Positions 1-5,543 of a stretch of DNA of 5,543 nt are shown piece by piece. How positions within the stretch are numbered: the first letter of the stretch is position 1; each line of letters starts with the position of its first letter. The notes beneath the pieces were generated by a model, which did no database searches, was not told the origin of the DNA, and saw only the letters and a list, made by a program, of their open reading frames with translations. The translations under genes were made by a program, and so were the position numbers. The stretch is from Tagaea sp. Lineage in GTDB: Bacteria; Pseudomonadota; Alphaproteobacteria; CACIAM-22H2. Location of the stretch: NCBI GenBank assembly GCA_023653245.1, contig JAMNXK010000177.1:1-5543 (forward strand), written 5' to 3'.

Positions 1-823
1 CCAGGATCACGCCGCGGATCGGCGAGATGTCCGAATAGTCGCGGCCCCAGCCGATGACCACGTGCTCGTCCTTGACCACCAGATCGTTCGTCGGATCGAC
101 GTCGACCCAGCCGACGCGCGGGATCCAAACGCCGACCCAGGCGTGGCTGGCGTCGCCGCCGACGCGCCGCTTCTGGCCCGGCGGCGGATAGGTGCGCACG
201 TAGCCCGACACGTAGCGCGCGGCCAGACCCATGGCGCGCAGGCAGGCGATCATCACATGCGCGAAATCCTGGCACACGCCGCGGCGCAGCCCCATCACCT
301 GCTCGACCGGCGTCGCCACCGCCGTCGCGCGCGGGTCGAAGACGAAGTCGCGCTTGATGCGCGCGTTCAGATCGAGCACGGCGGCGAAGATCGGCCGGCC
401 TTGGGGGAACGATTCGGCGACGTAGGCGCGCACGGTGTCGTCCCACAGCGCCATCGGCGATTCGCGCACGAATTCGGAGACGTCCCACGCTTCGGGCAGG
501 CCGGCACCGTCCAGATCGCCGCGCACGCGCTCCCAAGGCGGGGTGTCGGCGGCGGCGGGCGGTTTGGGAAACTCGACCTCGACCACCGAGCGCGCGTCGA
601 CGACCAGCTCGGCGTGCGGCTCTTCGAGCGAGATGTGGCTGACCTTGTTGCCGTACCAATCGACCCGATCGATCACGCGCAACGGCGCGGGCGTGGCGAT
701 GATCGCGGCGCGCAGGACCTTCTGGTGGGCCAGCGCGCGCGGCGCCACGCGCAGCGTGTGGTAGGACACGTCGACCGGCTGCGCGTAGCGATAGGTCGTG
801 CGATGGACGACGTCGTAGATCAC
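1..823 (-). CDS. Transglutaminase-like cysteine protein, C-terminal end cut by window edge
   Basis: Translation of the minus strand from a GTG at 823-821 gives 274 codons with no stop before the window ends. The N-terminus (MIYDVVHRTTYRYAQPV) matches the usual opening of the bacterial transglutaminase-like N-terminal domain (about residues 1-85), which fixes the start. The transglutaminase core follows at about residues 145-250. The triad is visible: Cys184 in RGVCQDFAH, His227 in DASHAWVGVW and Asp243 in DVDPTND. I see no signal peptide or membrane segment, so it is probably cytoplasmic. The family is usually about 290 residues, so perhaps 15-25 are missing beyond position 1. Bacterial proteins of this fold can act as peptidases, amidases or acyl transferases, and the sequence does not say which. 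Its start overlaps the stop of the ATP-grasp/alpha-E gene, so it belongs to the same operon. Family assignment is firm; the substrate is unknown. Confidence 0.93.
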   Translation of the reverse strand, partial: MIYDVVHRTTYRYAQPVDVSYHTLRVAPRALAHQKVLRAAIIATPAPLRVIDRVDWYGNKVSHISLEEPHAELVVDARSVVEVEFPKPPAAADTPPWERVRGDLDGAGLPEAWDVSEFVRESPMALWDDTVRAYVAESFPQGRPIFAAVLDLNARIKRDFVFDPRATAVATPVEQVMGLRRGVCQDFAHVMIACLRAMGLAARYVSGYVRTYPPPGQKRRVGGDASHAWVGVWIPRVGWVDVDPTNDLVVKDEHVVIGWGRDYSDISPIRGVIL

Positions 824-3360
824 GCCCCGCCCTCCGCCGCCGGCATCGACTCGTAGCCGATCGCCCGCACGGTCGTGACGTGGCTGAAATAGGCGCGCGT
901 GATCGCCTCCGACAGCTCGCCCAGCCGCACGGTCGTCGCCGACATCAGCCCGTCCAGCGCGTTCATCGCCTCGCGGTCGATCAGCGAGGACAGGCGCTCG
1001 ACGTCGAACAGCTCGATCGCCGAAATCGCCGCGCGCGCGACCTTCTGTTCGGGCAGCGACAAGGGCCGGCTGGCGCGCTGGGGCAGCGCATCGAGATGAT
1101 GGGCGACGGTGTGCAGCTGGTAGCCGATCGAGCGCGGATTGGTCTCGTCGCACACCACCAGATCGACCACCGGTGCGAGCTGGATCGCGGCCATGTAGCG
1201 CGTGCGATACGTGATCGAGGAATCGGCGAGCTCGAGCATCAGGCGCAGCCACGGCTCGCCGCCTTGCGATCCCGCCGCGGCGAGCACGTCGCGCACCATG
1301 GCGGTGGCGTAGCCCGCGCGCTCGATGCGTCGGCCCAAATCCAGGAAGCGCCAGCCCGAGCCGCGGGTCATGTTCTCCGACGCCATGCCGTGGAAGGCGG
1401 CGCACACGCCGATCACGTGATCCACGCCCTCGAACAGCCAATCGACGTCGCCCGGCCGGCCTTCGAGGCGCAGCCGCGCGTCCTTGAGCAGATCGTTGAC
1501 CACCTTCCACATATCCGCCGACAGACGGTCGCGCACCGTGGGGGCGATGCGCTGGATCGCCTGGAACAGATGCGAGATGCCCTGATCGGGGCCGCAAGCC
1601 GTGGCCAAAGCTTCGAGCATCGAACGCCCGTCGGGCAGACCGCCCGCGCGCCGCTCGATCACGCCGCGCCCGGCCAGCATGCGCGCGAGCGCTTGGAATT
1701 CCGCGACTTCGCGCGCCGAAATGTCGCCGGCCGGTGCCCTCATCAGGCACGCGCGCATCAGCCGCGCGGTGTCGTCCAGCCGCTCGGCATAGCGCCCGAG
1801 CCAGAACAGATTGTCCGCGACGCGGCTTTGCAGTTCGCCCGAGGAGCGGCGCAAGGGCTCGCGGCCAGCACTCGCGCGCAAGCCCACGACCATGTTCTGC
1901 GGCTCGCGCACCACGACCCAGGTGTCCTTCGACGCGCCGCCGCGCTGCATCGAGATGTCGACGCCGTCCTCGTCGTTGCCGACGCGCGTCATGCCGCCGG
2001 GCAGCGGCACATAGCCGCCCTCGTGGCGCACCAGGAAGGCGCGCACCATCATCGGGCGCGGCTGCAGGCCCGAGGGCGTCCACACCGGCATCGCCGATTT
2101 GCGCAAGCGCGCTTGCGCCACGTAGCGCCACGGCCGCTCGGCGATGCGTTCGAGCAGCGCCTGACGCCGGCGCGCATCCAGATCGGCGCCGACCACGGCC
2201 GCCTCGGGCTCGCCGCCGAAGGCCGGGCGGATCACGTAGTCTTCGAGGCGCTTGGACACGTCGGCCAAGACGCCCGACTGGCCCAGCCACCACGTCTCGA
2301 GCGAGGGCATGTCGAGATCGTCGTCGAGCAAGCGGCGCGCGAGCCCCGGCAGGAACGGCATGATCGCCGGGGTCTCGACCGCCCCCGCCCCCAGCGCGTT
2401 GGCGACGGTCACGTTGCCCGCGCGCACCGCGTCGAGCAGACCCGCGACCCCGATCGCCGATTCCGCGCGCAGCTCCACCGGATCGCAGTAATCGGCGTCC
2501 ATGCGGCGCAAGATCACGTCGATCTGCTGGAGGCCGCCAAGCGTCTTCAGATAGCACTTGCCCTCGCGCACGGTGAGATCGGCGCCCTCGGCCAAGGTAA
2601 GGCCGAGCTGGCGGGCGAGATAGACGTGCTCGAAATAGGTTTCGCTGTAGGGCCCGGGCGTGAGCAGCACGATGCGCGGATTCTCGCGATGGCGCGGCGC
2701 GAGGGCCGCCAGCGCCGTCTGCCAGATTTCGAAAAACGGCCCGAGACGGCGCACATGCCCGGCCTGGAACAGCTCGGGCAGCGTGCGCATCAGCACGTTG
2801 CGGTTCTCGAGCGCGTAGCCCACGCCCGACGGCGCGTTCACCCGATCGGCGCAGACGCGCCATTTACCGTCGGCCCCGCGCGCCAGATCGGCCGCGTAGA
2901 AATGCACGAAGGGCGCGCCATTGGCCGGCACGAGACCGTGGCAGGGGCGCAAGAATCCCGGATTGGCGTGCACGAGGGCCGGCGGCAGCAGCCGCTCCTT
3001 GAGCAGATTCTGCGGCCCGTAGAGATCGGCGAGGATTCGGTCGAGCAGCGTGGCGCGCTTGGCGAGCGCGAGTTCGATCTCCTCCCACTCGTCGGCGGCG
3101 ATCGGCAGCGGAATGAGGTCGAATTGCCAGGGCCGCGTGGCGCCGTTGGCGTCGGCGAAGACGTTGTAGGTGACGCCGTTCTCGTCGTATTGCCGGCGCG
3201 CGCGCTCCATGCGCTCGGCGAGCGCGCCGGGCGGCAGCGTGCGCAACGCGCCCATGATGGGTTGCCAGTGGAAGCGGATCTGCCCGCCACCGGTCACCAT
3301 CTCGTCGAACGGCGGGGCCGCGCCCGCCCGCGCTTCTTGAACCGGCGACGTGTCGTCCAT
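820..3360 (-). CDS. Circularly permuted ATP-grasp / alpha-E (DUF403) fusion protein
   Basis: This 846-residue protein joins two domains that many bacteria encode as separate genes. Residues about 15-490 are a circularly permuted ATP-grasp enzyme (older names DUF404/DUF407). Visible blocks are FDEM near residue 18, YALENRNVLMR (182-192), LTPGPYSETYFEH (233-245), DVILRRMDADYCDP (281-294), the Gly/Ala-rich run GNVTVANALGAGAVETPA (315-332), VIRPAFGGE (376-384) and VPLPGGMTRVG (451-461). Residues about 513-835 are an alpha-E domain: a mostly helical region with RVADNLFWLGRYAERLDDTAR (513-533, split as RVADNLFW and LGRYAERLDDTAR), GWRFLDLGRRIERA (669-682), DSSITYRTRYM (713-723) and NPRSIGYQL (741-749). 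ATP-grasp enzymes form amide or similar bonds from a carboxylate, ATP and a nucleophile; the substrate here is unknown. The ATG at 3360 is preceded by only a weak GGGGG. Met21 is an alternative start but has no better ribosome site. The gene sits 35 bp after the DUF2126 gene and overlaps the transglutaminase gene. No signal peptide is visible. Confidence 0.95.
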   Translation of the reverse strand: MDDTSPVQEARAGAAPPFDEMVTGGGQIRFHWQPIMGALRTLPPGALAERMERARRQYDENGVTYNVFADANGATRPWQFDLIPLPIAADEWEEIELALAKRATLLDRILADLYGPQNLLKERLLPPALVHANPGFLRPCHGLVPANGAPFVHFYAADLARGADGKWRVCADRVNAPSGVGYALENRNVLMRTLPELFQAGHVRRLGPFFEIWQTALAALAPRHRENPRIVLLTPGPYSETYFEHVYLARQLGLTLAEGADLTVREGKCYLKTLGGLQQIDVILRRMDADYCDPVELRAESAIGVAGLLDAVRAGNVTVANALGAGAVETPAIMPFLPGLARRLLDDDLDMPSLETWWLGQSGVLADVSKRLEDYVIRPAFGGEPEAAVVGADLDARRRQALLERIAERPWRYVAQARLRKSAMPVWTPSGLQPRPMMVRAFLVRHEGGYVPLPGGMTRVGNDEDGVDISMQRGGASKDTWVVVREPQNMVVGLRASAGREPLRRSSGELQSRVADNLFWLGRYAERLDDTARLMRACLMRAPAGDISAREVAEFQALARMLAGRGVIERRAGGLPDGRSMLEALATACGPDQGISHLFQAIQRIAPTVRDRLSADMWKVVNDLLKDARLRLEGRPGDVDWLFEGVDHVIGVCAAFHGMASENMTRGSGWRFLDLGRRIERAGYATAMVRDVLAAAGSQGGEPWLRLMLELADSSITYRTRYMAAIQLAPVVDLVVCDETNPRSIGYQLHTVAHHLDALPQRASRPLSLPEQKVARAAISAIELFDVERLSSLIDREAMNALDGLMSATTVRLGELSEAITRAYFSHVTTVRAIGYESMPAAEGGA
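831..835 (-). promoter_or_regulatory. Shine-Dalgarno site for the transglutaminase gene
   Basis: The minus strand reads GGAGG here, seven bases before the GTG at 823-821. The site lies within the last codons of the ATP-grasp/alpha-E gene. Together with the GTGA overlap of start and stop (823-820) it supports the GTG start and suggests translational coupling. Confidence 0.75.
2101..2118. repeat. Perfect 18-bp palindrome inside the ATP-grasp/alpha-E gene
   Basis: The sequence GCGCAAGCGCGCTTGCGC equals its own reverse complement; the symmetry breaks at both flanking bases. It encodes the AQARLR region (about residues 415-420) of the ATP-grasp part. It may be a by-product of codon choice in GC-rich DNA; no function is shown. 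Confidence 0.6.
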
Positions 3361-3364
3361 CCAA

Positions 3365-3369
3365 CCCCC
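3365..3369 (-). promoter_or_regulatory. Weak Shine-Dalgarno-like G run before the ATP-grasp/alpha-E start
   Basis: The minus strand reads GGGGG, then TTGG, then the ATG at 3360-3358. A four-base spacer is short and the match to the anti-Shine-Dalgarno is poor. A better GGAGG lies at 3406-3402, over the last codons of the DUF2126 gene, but it is about 41 bases from the ATG. Efficient initiation may therefore depend on ribosomes finishing the upstream gene. Confidence 0.35.
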
Positions 3370-3403
3370 GGGCCCTGAAGGGTGAATTGTCGCGGTCAGG
3401 CCC
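3370..3403 (-). other. Imperfect inverted repeat spanning the DUF2126 stop codon and the intergenic gap
   Basis: Read on the minus strand, GGGCCTGA (3403-3396, including the TGA stop) can pair with TCAGGGCCC (3378-3370), with one G bulged and a 17-base loop. The stem ends immediately before the G run that precedes the next start. No U-rich tract follows, so it does not look like a factor-independent terminator. It could be a small mRNA hairpin that tunes initiation or stability between the two genes, or a chance pairing in GC-rich DNA. Confidence 0.35.
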
Positions 3404-5543
3404 TCCGCAGGTCAAGGGTCAGCGGGAAATCCGGGTTCGGCCGGGGGGCGCGCGGTACCATGGAACCCGGCGTGTGGCCGATGGCGAAGAAGCGCGCGCG
3501 ACGGCGCGCTTCGGCCTCGTTGGCGTTGACGGGGAATTTGTCGTAGTTCCGCCCGCCCGGATGGGCGACGTGATAGGTGCAGCCGCCGATCGACCTGCCG
3601 GTCCAGGTATCGACCAGATCGAACACCAAGGGCGCGTGCGGGCCGATCGTGGGATGAAGCGCCGAGGCGGGATTCCACGCGCGGAAGCGCACGCCGGCGA
3701 CGTACTCGCCTTCGATCCCCGTCGGGTGCATCGGCACGGCCACACCGTTGCACGACACCACGTGGCGCGATTCGACCAGATTGCGCGCCTTGATCTGCAC
3801 GCGCTCCAGCGACGAGTCGACATAGCGCACCGTGCCGCCGCCGCCCGCCTCCTCGCCCAGCACGTGCCAGGGTTCGAGGGCGTGGCGCAGTTCGAGTTCG
3901 ACGTTCCGATACGCGGCCGAGCCGAGCTTGGGGAAGCGGAACTCCCAATGCGGATCGAACCAGGAATCCTCGAAGCCGTAGCCTTCGTCGCGCAGCAGCC
4001 CGAGCACGTCGCCCAGATCGTCGCGCACGAAATGCGGCAGCAGGAACTTGTCGTGGATCGCGTTGCCCCAGCGCACGAGCTTGCCCGTGTAAGGCTCCTC
4101 CCAGAAATGCGCGAGCAGCGAGCGCAGCAGCAATTGCTGCACCAGACTCATGCGCGCATGCGGCGGCATTTCGAAGGCGCGCAACTCGACCAAGCCGCGC
4201 CGCCCGCCCGAATTGTCCGGCGAATAGAGTTTGTCGATGCAGAACTCGGTGCGATGCGTGTTGCCGGTCAGATCGACCAGAATGTTGCGCATCACGCGGT
4301 CGACGACCCAGGGTGCGACCCCCGCCGTGTCCTTGGCCGGCAATTGCGCGAGCGCCAATTCGAGCTCGTGGGTCTGATCCTGGCGCGCCTCGTCCACGCG
4401 CGGATGCTGCGAGGTCGGGCCGATGAACAGGCCGGAGAACAGATACGACAGCGAAGGATGGTTGTGCCAGAAGCGCAGCATCGAGCCCAAGAGATCGGGC
4501 CGCCGCAGCCAAGGCGAGTCGGGCGCGCTGCGCCCGCCGAGCACGAAATGATTGCCCCCGCCGGTGCCGACATGCCTTCCGTCGAGCATGAATTTCTCGG
4601 TCGTCAGGCGCGTCTGGCGCGCCTCCTCGTAGAGCGTGGTCGTGCGCTCGACGAGTTCGGGCCAGGATTCGGCCGGATGGACGTTCACTTCGATCACGCC
4701 GGGATCGGGCGTGACCGAGAAATTGTTGAGCCGCGGATCGGGCGGCGGCGCGTAGCCTTCGATCAGGATCGGCTGCCCCAGATCGGCGGCCGTATCCTCG
4801 ATGGCGGCGATCAGATCGAGATAGTCCTCGGTCGAGTGCACCGGCGGCATGAAGGCGTGCAGCAGCCCGTCGCGCGGCTCGATGCACAAGGCCGTGCGCA
4901 CGACCCCGGCGGCCGAGCTTTGCGGCTTGATGCGGTTGCGCTCGGCGCGGCGGATTTCCTCCAAACGCTTGCGGTCGAGCACGGGCTCGCCGCGCCCGCC
5001 CATTCCCATTCCGCCTTGATGGGCGAAGCCTTCGCGGGCCGGCGCGCCCGACACAAGCAGCGCGCGCTCGCGCGCGTCGCGCTTGGGCAGCGGCGGGCGC
5101 TCGTCGAACGGATCGACTTCCCAATGATAGGGATAGTCGACGGGTGCGACCCAGGGCAGCGAATCCAAGGGCAGGCGATAGCCCATCGGCGAATCGCCCG
5201 GGATCAGGAACATGTGCTGCGGGCGCACGAACCAGAAGCCCGAGCTCCATTGGCCGCGCGATCCGCGTTGCAGCGGCAGCGCCACGCCCACCGGCTCGTC
5301 GAGACCTTTCTCGAAAATCTTCGCGAGACGCGCGCGCTCCTCGGGATCCTTGAGGTTCGACTTCAGCGGATCGACATTCACCGGCAGACGCTGCTCGCGC
5401 CACAGGTAATACCAAGCGTCCTCGTGCGCGCGATGCACGAATTCCTCGGGCACGCCCAATCGTTCGCACAGACGCCGCGCGAATTTGTCGGCGTGCTCGA
5501 AGGTCACGTTCGTGCGCAAGCCGTCGTCGGCGATCAAGGCGGG
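3396..5543 (-). CDS. DUF2126 putative amidoligase, C-terminal part (N-terminus outside window)
   Basis: The frame is open from the window edge to a TGA at 3398-3396, giving 715 visible codons. No start in the window is credible: the first possible one, a TTG at 5537, falls in continuous family sequence, and full members are usually about 1,100 residues with an N-terminal transglutaminase region. Numbering from that TTG, recognisable blocks are AWYYLWREQRLPVNVDP (41-57), PGDSPMGYRLPLDSLPWV (113-130), PGVIEVNVHPAESWPEL (279-295), DGRHVGTGGGNHFVLGG (319-335), FSGLFIGPTSQHPRVDEAR (367-385), THRTEFCIDKLYSPD (427-441) and ELRAFEMPPHARMS (451-464). DUF2126 is classed as a putative amidoligase; the conserved acidic, Asn, His and Arg positions would suit nucleotide, metal or substrate binding, which is inference. 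The end of the protein (about 585-700) looks beta-rich. It is the first gene of the visible operon, followed after 35 bp by the ATP-grasp/alpha-E gene. Family assignment is strong; the presence of the N-terminal transglutaminase is expected but not seen. Confidence 0.93.
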   Translation of the reverse strand, partial: PALIADDGLRTNVTFEHADKFARRLCERLGVPEEFVHRAHEDAWYYLWREQRLPVNVDPLKSNLKDPEERARLAKIFEKGLDEPVGVALPLQRGSRGQWSSGFWFVRPQHMFLIPGDSPMGYRLPLDSLPWVAPVDYPYHWEVDPFDERPPLPKRDARERALLVSGAPAREGFAHQGGMGMGGRGEPVLDRKRLEEIRRAERNRIKPQSSAAGVVRTALCIEPRDGLLHAFMPPVHSTEDYLDLIAAIEDTAADLGQPILIEGYAPPPDPRLNNFSVTPDPGVIEVNVHPAESWPELVERTTTLYEEARQTRLTTEKFMLDGRHVGTGGGNHFVLGGRSAPDSPWLRRPDLLGSMLRFWHNHPSLSYLFSGLFIGPTSQHPRVDEARQDQTHELELALAQLPAKDTAGVAPWVVDRVMRNILVDLTGNTHRTEFCIDKLYSPDNSGGRRGLVELRAFEMPPHARMSLVQQLLLRSLLAHFWEEPYTGKLVRWGNAIHDKFLLPHFVRDDLGDVLGLLRDEGYGFEDSWFDPHWEFRFPKLGSAAYRNVELELRHALEPWHVLGEEAGGGGTVRYVDSSLERVQIKARNLVESRHVVSCNGVAVPMHPTGIEGEYVAGVRFRAWNPASALHPTIGPHAPLVFDLVDTWTGRSIGGCTYHVAHPGGRNYDKFPVNANEAEARRRARFFAIGHTPGSMVPRAPRPNPDFPLTLDLRRA

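Noticed and set aside
62..856. A 264-codon open frame on the plus strand opposite the transglutaminase gene
   Set aside because: It has the same codon-aligned antisense relation to a gene with an intact catalytic triad, and its translation is low-complexity Arg/His/Asp-rich sequence.
880..3378. An 832-codon open frame on the plus strand, opposite almost the entire ATP-grasp/alpha-E gene
   Set aside because: Its codon boundaries coincide with those of the minus-strand gene. Because that gene nearly always ends codons in G or C, the opposite codons start with C or G and cannot be stops. The product is rich in Arg, His, Ala and Gln and shows no recognisable domain.
3370..3403. Factor-independent terminator between the DUF2126 and ATP-grasp/alpha-E genes
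   Set aside because: The stem is bulged with a long loop, is followed by G residues rather than a U tract, and lies only ten bases before the next start in an apparent operon.
3412..5469. A 685-codon open frame on the minus strand, in a different frame from the DUF2126 gene
   Set aside because: It is an Arg/Ala-rich frame made possible by high GC content, while the overlapping DUF2126 frame matches its family along its whole length.
5535..5537. TTG as the start of the DUF2126 gene, giving a 713-residue protein
   Set aside because: The frame is open to the window edge and the family is much longer upstream. The TTG is best read as an internal leucine codon.

Overview
The window is a very GC-rich, densely coding stretch of bacterial chromosome, most likely from an alphaproteobacterium. 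That assignment is by general resemblance of the proteins and codon use (third positions almost always G or C) and is not proven. All genes lie on the minus strand, so the biological reading direction runs from position 5543 down to position 1. Nearly every base is coding; the only intergenic gap is 35 bp (3361-3395). I saw no RNA gene, mobile element, CRISPR array or clear factor-independent terminator.

Layout in transcription order. (1) 5543-3396: the C-terminal 715 codons of a DUF2126 putative amidoligase, open at the window edge. Family members usually carry an N-terminal transglutaminase region, which would lie outside the window. (2) 3360-820: an 846-residue fusion of a circularly permuted ATP-grasp domain with an alpha-E (DUF403) domain. 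(3) 823-1: a transglutaminase-like cysteine protein with its Cys/His/Asp triad visible. It starts at a GTG that overlaps the preceding stop codon and is cut at the window edge shortly before its expected C-terminus.

Together these are the core of a widespread but poorly understood gene set: transglutaminase, DUF2126, ATP-grasp and alpha-E. Comparative genomics has proposed that it makes and edits amide or peptide linkages. In this reading the ATP-grasp and DUF2126 enzymes form amide bonds using ATP, and the transglutaminase-fold proteins cleave or transfer them. In many proteobacteria a proteasome-like Anbu peptidase is encoded next to this set; it is not in the window but could lie just beyond position 1. 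The substrate is not known. The short gap, the GTGA overlap and a good Shine-Dalgarno inside the ATP-grasp gene point to one operon with coupled translation.

Smaller structures noted are an imperfect hairpin spanning the stop codon of gene 1 just before the start of gene 2, an exact 18-bp palindrome inside gene 2, and a Gly/Met-rich loop in gene 1.
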